Part shown: piece after piece, positions 24,373-32,919 of the stretch
Layout of the letters: each line of letters starts with the position of its first letter
Position numbering within the stretch: the stretch's first letter is position 1
Assembly (NCBI GenBank): GCA_022616435.1
Contig: JAKEET010000103.1
Location: forward strand, 1-55,761
DNA: 55,761 bases
Reading direction: 5' to 3'
Origin: Gemmataceae bacterium
GTDB lineage: Bacteria; Planctomycetota; Planctomycetia; Gemmatales; Gemmataceae
Translations under genes and position numbers: made by a program
The notes under the pieces: model-generated
The model's input: only the letters and a program-made list of their open reading frames with translations
Databases searched by the model: none
Told to the model about the DNA's origin: nothing

Positions 24373-24876
24373 ATGGCGGCCAAACAGCGATCACGGAAAT
24401 CCGCGGCGGCGTTCCGCTGGGAATACGGCAAGCTGATTCCGCGCGCCGTGATCCGCGATTATGCGCGGCAGATCGCCGAACGATTCCGGCCCGAGAAGAT
24501 CATCCTGTTCGGCTCGTACGCCTACGGGAAGCCGCACAAGGACAGCGATGTGGATATCCTGGTCGTGATGCCGGCGTACAACGAGATCAATCAGGCGGTG
24601 CGGATTCTGGAGAAGACCGATCCTGATTTTCCCGCGGATCTGATTGTTCGAACGCCCAAGAATCTCCGCTGGCGCTTGGAGGAAGGCGATTGGTTCCTGC
24701 GCGAAGTCATCGGCAAAGGAAAGGTTCTGTATGAAAAAGCTGACGGCGGCCTGGATTCGCAAGGCCGAAAGCGATCTTCGAGTCGCAAGAAGCGTGGCAA
24801 AGCTCCGACCGCCGGCATGCCTTCACGTCGAATCTTCATCCGGTCCTTCTTGACTAATACTCGCCTGGTTGTATAG
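24373..24876 (+). CDS. MNT-type nucleotidyltransferase (antitoxin-like half of an MNT/HEPN pair)
   Basis: 167 aa. Residues 25-115 are a minimal nucleotidyltransferase: IILFGSYAYGKPHKDSDVDI has the GSxxxG and DxD motifs that bind Mg-NTP, with a third Asp in FPADLIV. In MNT/HEPN toxin-antitoxin systems this protein modifies and neutralises the HEPN toxin. The last 45 residues are Arg/Ser-rich and appear to be out-of-frame read-through across the start of the HEPN gene, which overlaps it from 24731. ATG at 24373. Confidence 0.78.
   Translation: MAAKQRSRKSAAAFRWEYGKLIPRAVIRDYARQIAERFRPEKIILFGSYAYGKPHKDSDVDILVVMPAYNEINQAVRILEKTDPDFPADLIVRTPKNLRWRLEEGDWFLREVIGKGKVLYEKADGGLDSQGRKRSSSRKKRGKAPTAGMPSRRIFIRSFLTNTRLVV
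24731..24853 (+). pseudogene. HEPN-domain gene, truncated to the N-terminal 40 residues
   Basis: MKKLTAAWIRKAESDLRVAR is the classic start of a HEPN protein and overlaps the MNT gene in another frame. It ends after KLRPPACLHVESSSGPS, before the helices that carry the RxxxxH RNase motif, so no toxin can be made. The antitoxin-like partner is therefore left alone. Confidence 0.65.
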
Positions 24877-25009
24877 TTGGGCATCCAATCCCCGAAAGTC
24901 AGCCTCTCGTCCCCCCATCCTCTCTGGCTTTCTGCGGTCCCGTCTCACCCTGGTCGCGGCATCGCTGCGATCCCTACCGCTTGTTATCCACGGTTCACGG
25001 AGGCATACC

Positions 25010-27292
25010 ATGGTCTGGGCGACGCTCCGCTCGTTCTTCCGCCAATCCAAGCAACACAACCCGCCGCGCCGCACACTGCTGGCGATGGAGCTGCTCGAAG
25101 ACCGCATGGCGCCGGCGCTCCTGGGCAACCAGCTCTATCCATCCGACCATCCCTGGAACCAGCGGATCACCGATGCCCCGGTGGCCTCGAACTCGGCCGC
25201 CATCATCAATGACATCGTCGCCGACTTCGGCAACGGCCGGCTCCATCCCGATTTCGGCCAGCATTACGGCAACGGCAACGACCTGTACGGCATCCCGGTC
25301 AACGTCGTTCACGGCAACACCGCGCCCAAGGTCAACTTCATCATCGACGCCTATCCGGGGGAAAGCGACATCATCCCGGTCCCCATGCCGTCGACCGTGG
25401 TGCTCGAAGGCGACTACCAGAACGGCCCGAAGTTCGGCGTCGATGCCCGCGGCGATTCGCACCTGCTCGTCTACGACGTGGACAACAACATCGCCTACGA
25501 GCTTTATCGGGCCTCGCGGCCCAACGAAAACGGCGACGGCAAATGGCACGCCGACGGCGAGACCGTGTGGGACATGAACACCAACGCCTTCCGCACGCTC
25601 GGCTGGACCTCGGCCGACGCCGCCGGCCTGTCGATCCTCGCCGGCCTGGTGCGGCCCGACGAAGGCCTGCCGGTCAGCCAGGGCGGCCAGGGGGTCATCA
25701 ACCACGCCATCCGCTTCACGCTGCGCAACAGCGTCATCCTCGATCAATACATCTATCCCGCCTCGCACACGGCCAATCCGGGCAACAACAACCCGTCGAT
25801 CCAGCCGCCGATGGGCGCCCGCTTCCGCCTCAAGGCCAGCGTCGACATCTCCCATTTGCACCCGCAGTCGCGCATCGTCGCCCAGGCCATGAAGGATTAC
25901 GGCATGATCCTGGCCGACAACGGCAGCAACTTCTACTTCTCGGGCGCCAGCGCCTCCGTCGATGCCTCCAACAACATCACCCTCACCTGGAACGACGACG
26001 ACATTCAAAGCACCACCCAGGGCCTCAAGAGCCTGCGCTACAGCGATTTCGAAGTCGTCGACCTGACGCCGCGCGTCACCGATCTCAGCGTCCACACCGG
26101 CAATGCCGGCGCCACCGTCACCGTCATCGGTCAGAACTTCTCGGGCGCGGCGGGCCAATTGAAGGTGTTGTTCGGCAACAGCGCGGCCACCGGCGTCACC
26201 GTGCTCGACGACTCCCACGTGCAAGTGACCGTGCCGGCCGGCTCCGGGACCGTCCATGTCCGCGTCCAGTCCGGCGTCACCACCGGCTCGAACCCGGACA
26301 ACATCAACGGCGCCATCTTCGGCTACGGCATCTCGGCGACCAATGCCGGCGACCAGTTCACCTACGGCGGCGAGCCACCGGCCAATCAGCCGCCGACGGT
26401 GGCCACGGCCGCGAAGGCCACTCCCAATCCCGTCACCGGCAGCTCCACCGTCTTGAGCGTGCTGGGGATCGACGACGGGGGCGAGGCGAACCTGACCTAC
26501 ACCTGGTCCGTGGTGGCCAAGCCCGCGGGCGCCGCCGATCCAACCTTCAGCGCCAACGGCACGAACGCCGCCAAGACCTCGACGGCGGGTTCCTTGCAGC
26601 CCGGCGACTACCAGTTCCAGGTGACCATCCGCGACACTCCGGGATTGACGGCGACCAGCTCCGTCAACGTTGCCGTCCTCGTCCCAGGCAGCAACCAGGC
26701 GCCGACGATCGCCTCGGCGGCCAGCGCCAACCCGAGCGCCGTCACCGGCAAGACGACCGGCCTCAGCGTGCTGGGCGCGGACGACGGGGGCGAGGCGAAC
26801 CTGGCCTACACCTGGTCCGTGGTCGCCAAGCCCGCGGGCGCCGCCGATCCAACCTTCAGCGCCAACGGCACGAACGTCGCCAAGACGTCGACGGCCACCT
26901 TCTTCAAGTCCGGCTTCTACCAGTTCCAGGTGACCGCCCGCGACGCCGAGGGGTTGACGGCATCCAGCGTGGTCAGCGTGACCGTCGTGCAGGCGATTTC
27001 GTCGGTTGCCATCACGCCGAGCATCGTGAAGCTCGTCATCCGCAAGTCGATTCGGTTCACCGCGTACGCCACCGACCAATTCGGCGAATGGCTGGCCGTG
27101 CAGCCGGTCTTCGTCTGGACCCGGACCGGCAAGGGCATCATGCGGCAAGACGGCCGCTACACGGCGGCGGCCAAGCCGAGCGGGCAGTGGTACACGATCC
27201 GGGCCAGCGCCGGCGGCGTGACGGGCCTCGCGATGGTGAAGGTGGTGAGGTCGTTGAGCCAAGCACGCAGAATGGTTATTCTGAAGGCCTAG
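25010..27292 (+). CDS. Exported surface protein with planctomycete N-terminal signature, IPT/TIG and PKD-like domains
   Basis: 760 aa. The N-terminus carries RRTLLAMELLEDRMAPALL (residues 21-39), the signature found at the start of many large planctomycete extracellular proteins. Residues 40-310 are a conserved secreted domain (FIIDAYPGESDIIPVPMPST; GWTSADAAGLSILAGLVRPD; KDYGMILADNGSNFYFSG) that I have seen in other bacterial surface proteins but cannot name. An IPT/TIG Ig-like domain follows (about 360-440), then two 103-residue Ig/PKD-like repeats with nearly identical DNA (offset 309 bp, around 26481 and 26790), and an Ig-like C-terminus. A cell-surface adhesive or structural role is inferred. 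GGAGG lies just upstream of the ATG at 25010. Confidence 0.82.
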   Translation: MVWATLRSFFRQSKQHNPPRRTLLAMELLEDRMAPALLGNQLYPSDHPWNQRITDAPVASNSAAIINDIVADFGNGRLHPDFGQHYGNGNDLYGIPVNVVHGNTAPKVNFIIDAYPGESDIIPVPMPSTVVLEGDYQNGPKFGVDARGDSHLLVYDVDNNIAYELYRASRPNENGDGKWHADGETVWDMNTNAFRTLGWTSADAAGLSILAGLVRPDEGLPVSQGGQGVINHAIRFTLRNSVILDQYIYPASHTANPGNNNPSIQPPMGARFRLKASVDISHLHPQSRIVAQAMKDYGMILADNGSNFYFSGASASVDASNNITLTWNDDDIQSTTQGLKSLRYSDFEVVDLTPRVTDLSVHTGNAGATVTVIGQNFSGAAGQLKVLFGNSAATGVTVLDDSHVQVTVPAGSGTVHVRVQSGVTTGSNPDNINGAIFGYGISATNAGDQFTYGGEPPANQPPTVATAAKATPNPVTGSSTVLSVLGIDDGGEANLTYTWSVVAKPAGAADPTFSANGTNAAKTSTAGSLQPGDYQFQVTIRDTPGLTATSSVNVAVLVPGSNQAPTIASAASANPSAVTGKTTGLSVLGADDGGEANLAYTWSVVAKPAGAADPTFSANGTNVAKTSTATFFKSGFYQFQVTARDAEGLTASSVVSVTVVQAISSVAITPSIVKLVIRKSIRFTAYATDQFGEWLAVQPVFVWTRTGKGIMRQDGRYTAAAKPSGQWYTIRASAGGVTGLAMVKVVRSLSQARRMVILKA

Positions 27293-27315
27293 GCCGGCCT
27301 ACGCCGGCCTAGGCC
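27286..27315. terminator. GGCCTAGGCCGGC hairpin between convergent genes
   Basis: 13-bp arms GGCCTAGGCCGGC and GCCGGCCTAGGCC with a 4-base loop, overlapping the last codons of the surface protein and lying before the recA stop. There is no T-tract, so termination is plausible but unproven. Confidence 0.5.
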
Positions 27316-27330
27316 GCACGAGCGAATTTC

Positions 27331-27404
27331 GCGGGCCGCGATTCGCAGCTGCGCGCGGCAGATCGCCGAGCTTCCAGCCGGACAAGATCATCCCGTTCGG
27401 ACTG
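27331..27404 (+). pseudogene. Vestigial fragment of the MNT nucleotidyltransferase gene
   Basis: About 75 bp that align to 24441-24517 (the IILFGS region of the MNT gene) at roughly three-quarters identity with one 2-bp gap. Shared blocks include GCGCGGCAGATCGCCGA, AAGATCATCC and GTTCGG. No open frame remains. Confidence 0.6.
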
Positions 27405-27424
27405 TCCGCGACTGATCCGCCTCT

Positions 27425-28513
27425 TTACTCCGCCGCCGCCGGCTGCCGGTTGGTTTTCTTCGGCGCCGGTTCGGATTTCGCCGGCTCGGTCTTGGCTGGT
27501 TCGCCTTCGACCGGCGTCGCGTAGCCCTCGGTCACCAGGCCGCGCTTCAGCAGCACCTTCTTGGTGATCTCCTCCATGAGCGCGGGATTGTCGCGCAGGT
27601 ATTGCTTGGCGTTCTCGCGGCCCTGGCCCAGGCGCACGTCGCCGTAGTTGATCCAGGCGCCCGACTTGTCGATCACCTTGTCCTCGATGCCCATGTCGAT
27701 GAGATCGCCCTCGCGGCTGATGCCGCGATCGAACATCAAATCGACTTCGGCCTGCTTGAACGGCGGCGCCACCTTGTTCTTGACGACCTTGACGCGGACG
27801 CGGTTGCCGACCGTTTCCTCGCCTTCCTTGACCGCGGTGATCTTGCGGATGTCCAGGCGGACGCTGGAATAGAACTTGAGGGCCAGGCCGCCGGAGGTCG
27901 TCTCCGGGTTGCCGAACATGACGCCGATCTTCTGGCGGATCTGGTTGATGAAGATCATGCACGTCTTGGTGCGCGAGATCGTCGGGTTCAAGATGCGCAG
28001 GGCCTGGCTCATGAGGCGGGCTTGCAGGCCGACGTGGGTGTCGCCGATCTCGCCTTCGACTTCGGCCTTGGGAGCGAGGGCCGCCACCGAGTCGATGACG
28101 ATGATGTCCACCGCGTTCGACTTGACGAGCATCTCGGCGATCTTGAGGGCTTCTTCGCCGTTGGACGGCTGGCTGACGAGCAGGCTTTCGAGGTCGACGC
28201 CGAGGCGTTTGGCCCAGCTGGGGTCCAGGGCGTGCTCGGCGTCGATGAAGGCCGCCACGCCGCCTTGCTTCTGGGCGTTGGCCACGGCGTGCAGGGCCAC
28301 GGTCGTCTTGCCGCTCGATTCCGGGCCAAAGATTTCGATGATGCGCCCGCGCGGCAGACCGCGGCCGCCCAGGGCGATGTCGAGGCTGACTGCCCCGGTG
28401 GAAATGCCTGGCACATCAGCAGTTGAGTCGGAACCCAGTTGCATGATGGCGCCCTTGCCGAACTGTTTTTCGATCTGCTGCAGGGCATTCTTCAGTTCAC
28501 GATCATCGGCCAT
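27425..28513 (-). CDS. recA: Recombinase RecA
   Basis: 362 aa; catalyses ATP-dependent strand exchange and triggers LexA self-cleavage. Walker A is GPESSGKTT and Walker B is [10 protein letters not shown]; the make-ATP-work segment [20 protein letters not shown] and the L2 loop region are intact. The C-terminal tail is Lys/Glu/Pro-rich ([19 protein letters not shown]). The start [20 protein letters not shown] is standard. A possible SOS operator is 50 bp upstream. Convergent with the surface-protein gene. Confidence 0.98.
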   Translation of the reverse strand: MADDRELKNALQQIEKQFGKGAIMQLGSDSTADVPGISTGAVSLDIALGGRGLPRGRIIEIFGPESSGKTTVALHAVANAQKQGGVAAFIDAEHALDPSWAKRLGVDLESLLVSQPSNGEEALKIAEMLVKSNAVDIIVIDSVAALAPKAEVEGEIGDTHVGLQARLMSQALRILNPTISRTKTCMIFINQIRQKIGVMFGNPETTSGGLALKFYSSVRLDIRKITAVKEGEETVGNRVRVKVVKNKVAPPFKQAEVDLMFDRGISREGDLIDMGIEDKVIDKSGAWINYGDVRLGQGRENAKQYLRDNPALMEEITKKVLLKRGLVTEGYATPVEGEPAKTEPAKSEPAPKKTNRQPAAAE

Positions 28514-28563
28514 GACATCCTCCGCGGCTGGATATGAAGGGTTGGTTATTTGCAGTGCATATT

Positions 28564-28575
28564 GAACATTTGTTT
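28564..28575. promoter_or_regulatory. Candidate LexA-type operator upstream of recA
   Basis: GAACATTTGTTT fits GAAC-N4-GTTC (the Gram-positive type LexA box) at 7 of 8 fixed positions, 50-60 bp upstream of the recA ATG, next to an AT-rich TATATA. Which LexA motif this lineage uses is not known to me. Confidence 0.4.
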
Positions 28576-28657
28576 ATATACCCTCATCGGCTCGAAAAGC
28601 AAGAGGAATTCACGATTTTTTCGCCGGAATACGCGCGGCCTGACCACTTGCCCTGGT

Positions 28658-29431
28658 TCACGAGCGATATGCGACAACGAACACGCGACGAAACGGGAAC
28701 AGGACCATGCCGTCCGGATGCCGTGGATACGCCTGTTCCACGCCGGCCAGCAGCAGCGTCTCGAAACGCGAGCGCTCGTCGTCGTTCGCCAGCGCATCCA
28801 GATAAGGCCGCAGCCCGGTGCCGCGAATCCAGGAGACAATGGCGTGCGGCCCGCTCAAGACGTGTTGGTACTCCGTCTCCCAGAGGTCGATGCGCGCGGC
28901 CAACGGTTGCAGCGTGTCGTAGTAGAACGCGGGCGATTCCACGGCGACGGCGGTCCGCGCCCGCTCCATGCGGTCGTTCCACTCCGGCCGCGTGGAGATT
29001 TCGAGCATGAGCTGATGAACGGGCGATTGCAGGTGCCTGGGCATCTGCATCGCCAGGGCGCCTCCCGCGGCTACCATGTGGAACAAACGCGGCAGCAACG
29101 CGGCATGGTCGGGCACCCACTGGAAGGCGGCGTTCGAGAAGATCACGTCGAAAGGAACCGGATCGGACCAGGAGCGCACGTCGGCGCCCAGCCACGCGCC
29201 AGCGGGATAGGACTTGGCCGCGGCCGTGATCATTTCTTCCGAATTGTCGAGGCCGATGATCTGAGCGTCGGGCCAGCGTTGCCGCAGCAAGGCCGTGCTG
29301 TTGCCCGGCCCGCAACCCAGGTCGATGACACGCCGGGGCGCGGCGACGGCGACGCGCGCCAGCAGGTCGATGGCCGGCTGCGTGCGTTCCTCGGCGAACC
29401 GGAGATAGAGGTCGGCGTCCCAATTCGGCAT
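28658..29431 (-). CDS. tam: Trans-aconitate 2-methyltransferase
   Basis: 257-aa SAM-dependent methyltransferase, cytoplasmic; it methylates trans-aconitate, an inhibitor of the citric-acid cycle. The N-terminus NWDADLYLRFAEERTQPAID then LLARV matches Tam. Motif I is VIDLGCGPGNST, the acidic SAM-ribose residue lies in IIGLDNSEEM, and a Tam-type FSNAAFQWVPDHAALLPRL motif follows. Length is normal. It starts with ATG at 29431, 6 bp after the stop of the 601-aa secreted-protein gene, so the two are probably co-transcribed. Confidence 0.88.
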   Translation of the reverse strand: MPNWDADLYLRFAEERTQPAIDLLARVAVAAPRRVIDLGCGPGNSTALLRQRWPDAQIIGLDNSEEMITAAAKSYPAGAWLGADVRSWSDPVPFDVIFSNAAFQWVPDHAALLPRLFHMVAAGGALAMQMPRHLQSPVHQLMLEISTRPEWNDRMERARTAVAVESPAFYYDTLQPLAARIDLWETEYQHVLSGPHAIVSWIRGTGLRPYLDALANDDERSRFETLLLAGVEQAYPRHPDGMVLFPFRRVFVVAYRS

Positions 29432-29437
29432 GGACTT

Positions 29438-31243
29438 CTACTTGGCCTGGATCACGAGCTTCGCCCGGGTTCCTTCCTTGGGCAACACCTTCCTGTTGGT
29501 CTCCAGTCGCCAGGCGGATTCGGCGGCCGCGGTCAAGCCCGCTTGCAATACCGTTTCGTCGGTCACCGCGAAGACCGCGATCAGCGTGCCGGTCAGGTTG
29601 GCGCCGTAAACGAATTCGTCCTTGAGCGGATCGGGCTGGCGGAAGACGGAGCCGGTAAAGTGCCACGTCAACGGCGGCGGCGGCTTGCCGGTGCGCGTGT
29701 CGATCAGGACCTGGTCGAGCGACCAGCGCCGCGGCTTGCCGGCGGCGTCCGGAGCTTCCAGATAGATGTCCACCTCCGGGCCGTTCGGCCGCTGGCCTTC
29801 GCCGCGGGCCGGCGCGCCGGGCTTCAACCCGAGGTTCATCAGGGCCCGATGGACCATGCTCGGGCGGATGCCCTGGAAGTTGACGATGGTCTCGTGCGCC
29901 TTCTGTCCCTGCGGGTGCGGATACGTGGCGATGACTTCGATCGGGTAGACGTCCTTCAAGTGCGGCAGCTGGCGCGGCGCGATCGTGCAGGGCACGGTGA
30001 CAGTACGTTTGGCCTTGTCGATGGCCAGCTCCGGCGGCAAGGTCTCGGGCGGCAGCGGCCGCGGTTTCGCCGACACTCCCGCGGTCCTGGAGACTTCGGG
30101 AGTCTTCCGTGTGGGAACCGGGATAAGCGCCGAGATCTCCATGTCGAGGTAAATGTCCGAGCTGGAGGACCCGTTCTTCACGAACACCGCGACCACGTTG
30201 CGTCCTGGCCGGAACTGCTGCGGCTTCAAATCGACCTCGCGGTTCCAGTAAGCGAACTCGTGATCTTGCTCCGGATCTTGATCGACCACGGCGCCGTTGA
30301 GGTAGACCGCCGCGTTATCGTCGCTGGCCACCGCCAGGCGGAAGACGGCGTTTTTCTGCTGCAGCAGCTCGGCGACCACCGTGAACTCGCGGCGAAAGAC
30401 GAACGGCTGGCCCTTGAGCGCCACCTGCGTGCCGCCGCGCTTGCTGATTTCCGGCTCGCCGTAGCCCAGCGGCGACTTGCCCTTGGCCCAGGTCGCGTCG
30501 TCGAAGTCGAGGGTCGTCCAGCGGTTGCCCTGCGGCAACGCCAGTCCGGCCGGCACAAACTTCCAGCCGGCGCTGCTTTCGGCCAGCAGCGTGACGGTCT
30601 TGAACTGGGGAATGTCGACGGGGTCGCCGCCGAAGGCAATGAAATCGCGTTTTGCGTTGTAGTCTTGCCGCTTCAGGCTGGCCTTCATGATCTGCATCTT
30701 GCCCTTGCGGAGGTGCAACTGCTCGCGCTGGCCGTCCACCATGCACGGCACGGCGACTTCCTTGCCTTGCAGCATCGCGGTCACCGCGTCGGCCAGCTTC
30801 CCGGCGTCGCCGCAGTAGGTGCGCAGCAAGTACGGCTCGGCGTGGCTCATGCCCCACCACTCGCCTTCGCGGTAGCACTGGTACCAGTACGAGCCGATGC
30901 AGGTTTCGCTGGCGCCGCCGTTGTGGAAGAACACCGCCTTCTTGCCGGGCGCGGCCCAGGCCTTGATGGTCTGCCACTCGCGCGCATGAAAACCGCGCGT
31001 GCCGATGTTGTGCTTGAGCTGTTTCTCGGGATGCTGGCCCTTGAGGTCCTTGAGCTTCTTGAAGATGATGAGGTTCTTCTCCTGGTTGACCGCCTCCACC
31101 TCCATCAAGACGACGTGGCTCGACTCCGCGATCATCCGGCCGAGCGTGTACGGGATTTCGACATACGCCCAGGCGTGCAGCGTGATGAACAACGCCGCGA
31201 TCAACCACGTCGCGACGCCGAGCGTGAATGCGAATCGCCTCAT
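29438..31243 (-). CDS. Secreted/anchored protein with jelly-roll-like and YdjY-like domains
   Basis: 601 aa. The N-terminal hydrophobic segment (FTLGVATWLIAALFITLHAW) is a signal peptide or anchor. Residues 25-190 hold an uncharacterised domain with several Cys. Residues 200-360 resemble the jelly-roll modules of planctomycete carbohydrate-acting proteins (RLAVASDDNAAVYLNGAVVD, then NVVAVFVKNGSSSSDIYLD). The C-terminal 190 residues look like a YdjY domain (LPPELAIDKAKRTVTVPCTI; ATYPHPQGQKAHETIVNFQG). Function unknown. The linker between the last two regions is encoded by a palindromic element (30075-30104). I chose ATG 31243 (MRRFAF) as giving a proper signal peptide; a G-run precedes it. Confidence 0.7.
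   Translation of the reverse strand: MRRFAFTLGVATWLIAALFITLHAWAYVEIPYTLGRMIAESSHVVLMEVEAVNQEKNLIIFKKLKDLKGQHPEKQLKHNIGTRGFHAREWQTIKAWAAPGKKAVFFHNGGASETCIGSYWYQCYREGEWWGMSHAEPYLLRTYCGDAGKLADAVTAMLQGKEVAVPCMVDGQREQLHLRKGKMQIMKASLKRQDYNAKRDFIAFGGDPVDIPQFKTVTLLAESSAGWKFVPAGLALPQGNRWTTLDFDDATWAKGKSPLGYGEPEISKRGGTQVALKGQPFVFRREFTVVAELLQQKNAVFRLAVASDDNAAVYLNGAVVDQDPEQDHEFAYWNREVDLKPQQFRPGRNVVAVFVKNGSSSSDIYLDMEISALIPVPTRKTPEVSRTAGVSAKPRPLPPETLPPELAIDKAKRTVTVPCTIAPRQLPHLKDVYPIEVIATYPHPQGQKAHETIVNFQGIRPSMVHRALMNLGLKPGAPARGEGQRPNGPEVDIYLEAPDAAGKPRRWSLDQVLIDTRTGKPPPPLTWHFTGSVFRQPDPLKDEFVYGANLTGTLIAVFAVTDETVLQAGLTAAAESAWRLETNRKVLPKEGTRAKLVIQAK
30075..30104. repeat. Intragenic palindromic element, copy B (encodes KTPEVSRTAGVS)
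   Basis: On the coding strand AAGACTCCCGAAGTCTC is followed by CAGGACCGCGGGAGT, related to copy A at 11191-11222. The palindrome is partly eroded. It lies in a linker between domains and keeps the reading frame open. Confidence 0.6.
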
Positions 31244-31322
31244 GGCTTCCCCCCCAAGATCCTTCATGCGCTCCACATGGCGCCTTCACTCCATCATCAT
31301 GTCTCCGGCGCCGGGATACAAG

Positions 31323-31360
31323 GGTTTTCGAACCCGCGCGACGCGATTTGGTCGAAAACC
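31323..31360. promoter_or_regulatory. Inverted repeat in a divergent promoter region
   Basis: GGTTTTCGA and TCGAAAACC, 9-bp arms with 20 bp between, in the space between the divergent secreted-protein and PQQ-propeller genes. A possible operator. Confidence 0.4.
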
Positions 31361-31452
31361 GAATCGCCGCCGATTAGAATGCCGTCGCCGTCCGATGCGT
31401 CCAATCATTAAGACGAGCATGGCGAACCCTTCATGTTGGAAAGGATGCAGTG

Positions 31453-32739
31453 ATGCGACGACGCTTCCTTCTTCTTCCTGCGATCCTGGCGGCGCTGGCG
31501 GCGACCGGCGCCGACTGGACGCAGTTTCGCGGCCCCGGCGGCCTGGGGCTGAGCAGCGAAACCGGACTGCCGGCGACCTGGTCGTCCACGGAGAACATCG
31601 TCTGGCGGACGAAACTCCCCGGGCCGGGCACGTCCAGCCCGATCGTCGTCGGCCAGCGCATTTACCTGACCAGCTACACCGGCTACGGCTTGCAATGGAA
31701 GAAGGGTTCCGACGACAAGGAGGACATGAACAAGCTGATGCGGCATCTCGTCTGCATCGACCGCGCCGGCGGCAAGATTCTCTGGACCAAGGACTTCAAG
31801 CCGGCCCTGCCCGAATCGAAGTACGAAGGCGGCAACAACACCCAGCACGGCTACGCGTCGAGCACCGTCGCCAGCGACGGCCAGCGGCTCTACGTCTTCT
31901 TCGGCAAGTCGGGGGTTTACTGTCTTGACCTCGACGGCAAGGAAATCTGGCGCCAGGACGTCGGCACGGGGACGAACGGCTGGGGCTCGTCGAACTCGCC
32001 GGTGCTCTACAAGGATCTCGTGCTGATCAACGCCAGCATCGAAAGCGGCACGCTCTTCGGGCTCGACAAGAACGACGGCACGATTCGCTGGCGGGCGAAA
32101 GGGATTCGCAGATCCTGGAACACGCCGGTCCTGGTCAAGACGGCCAAGGGCGTCGAGCTGGTCGTCAACGAATCGAAAGCCGTCATCGGCTTCGACCCCG
32201 AAGGCGGCGAAGAGCTGTGGCGCGTCACGGGGTTTGACAATTACGTCTGCCCCAGCGTGGTGACCGATTCCCCGTATTCCCAGACCGGCGCGGGACGAAC
32301 CGATCCAAAGAACGCCATGGTCTACGTCGTCCGCGACGGGGCGCTCGCGATCCAGGCCGGCGGCCGCGGGGATGTGACGGAATCGCACGTCGCGTGGCGC
32401 ACCAAGGGCAGATCGCTGGTTCCATCCCCAGTGTACCACGACGGTCGCGTGTTCTGGCCCGCGGCGATGTGCCTGGATGCCGCGACCGGAATGGAAGTCT
32501 ATCGCGGCGGACTGAATGCCGGGACCTTCTACGCCTCGCCGCTGGTCGCCGACGGCAGGATCTACAACGTGTCGCGCTTCGACGGCATCGTCGTGATCGA
32601 CGCCGGCCCCAAGTTCAAGAAGCTGGCCCACAACAAGTTCGCCGACGACAACAGCCGCACCAACGCCAGCCCGATCGCCCACGACGGCCAGTTGCTGCTG
32701 CGGACGGACCTGTATCTGTACTGCATCGGCAAAAAGTAG
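31453..32739 (+). CDS. Exported PQQ-like beta-propeller repeat protein
   Basis: 428 aa with a signal peptide (RRFLLLPAILAALAATGADW). The mature part opens with WTQFRGPGGLGLSSETGLPA, the hallmark of planctomycete PQQ-type (quinoprotein-like) propellers. Blade signatures repeat throughout: GGKILWTKDF, GKEIWRQDVG, GTIRWRAKG, GEELWRVTG. No quinone-binding Cys pair is visible, so it is probably a structural or binding propeller. The ATG at 31453 follows a GTG one codon earlier; the ATG gives the better signal peptide. It stands alone, with an unrelated hairpin repeat downstream. Confidence 0.88.
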   Translation: MRRRFLLLPAILAALAATGADWTQFRGPGGLGLSSETGLPATWSSTENIVWRTKLPGPGTSSPIVVGQRIYLTSYTGYGLQWKKGSDDKEDMNKLMRHLVCIDRAGGKILWTKDFKPALPESKYEGGNNTQHGYASSTVASDGQRLYVFFGKSGVYCLDLDGKEIWRQDVGTGTNGWGSSNSPVLYKDLVLINASIESGTLFGLDKNDGTIRWRAKGIRRSWNTPVLVKTAKGVELVVNESKAVIGFDPEGGEELWRVTGFDNYVCPSVVTDSPYSQTGAGRTDPKNAMVYVVRDGALAIQAGGRGDVTESHVAWRTKGRSLVPSPVYHDGRVFWPAAMCLDAATGMEVYRGGLNAGTFYASPLVADGRIYNVSRFDGIVVIDAGPKFKKLAHNKFADDNSRTNASPIAHDGQLLLRTDLYLYCIGKK

Positions 32740-32780
32740 GCAATCTCGGGCAGTTAGGTTGACTCGCCTACGATCCGTGG

Positions 32781-32817
32781 ATTCGTTGCGCACCGTGGCT
32801 TTCGGTGCGCAACGAAT
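32781..32817. repeat. ATTCGTTGCGC hairpin, copy 1
   Basis: Perfect 15-bp arms ATTCGTTGCGCACCG and CGGTGCGCAACGAAT with a 7-base loop, 40 bp downstream of the propeller gene. It may act as the terminator for both converging genes. Confidence 0.8.
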
Positions 32818-32859
32818 TAACATGCCTTCGGGTAATAGGTTGCGCCATTTTCTCATAAT

Positions 32860-32897
32860 ATTCGTTGCGCATCGGGTGTCGACGTGGCGCAACGAAT
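32860..32897. repeat. ATTCGTTGCGC hairpin, copy 2
   Basis: 11-bp arms ATTCGTTGCGC and GCGCAACGAAT with a 16-base spacer; the arms are shared with the copy at 32781-32817. A further GGTTGCGCCA arm at 32838-32847 can pair with TGGCGCAAC inside this copy, so alternative folds are possible. Confidence 0.7.
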
Positions 32898-32919
32898 GTG
32901 TACAAGATCAAGACGCCGA

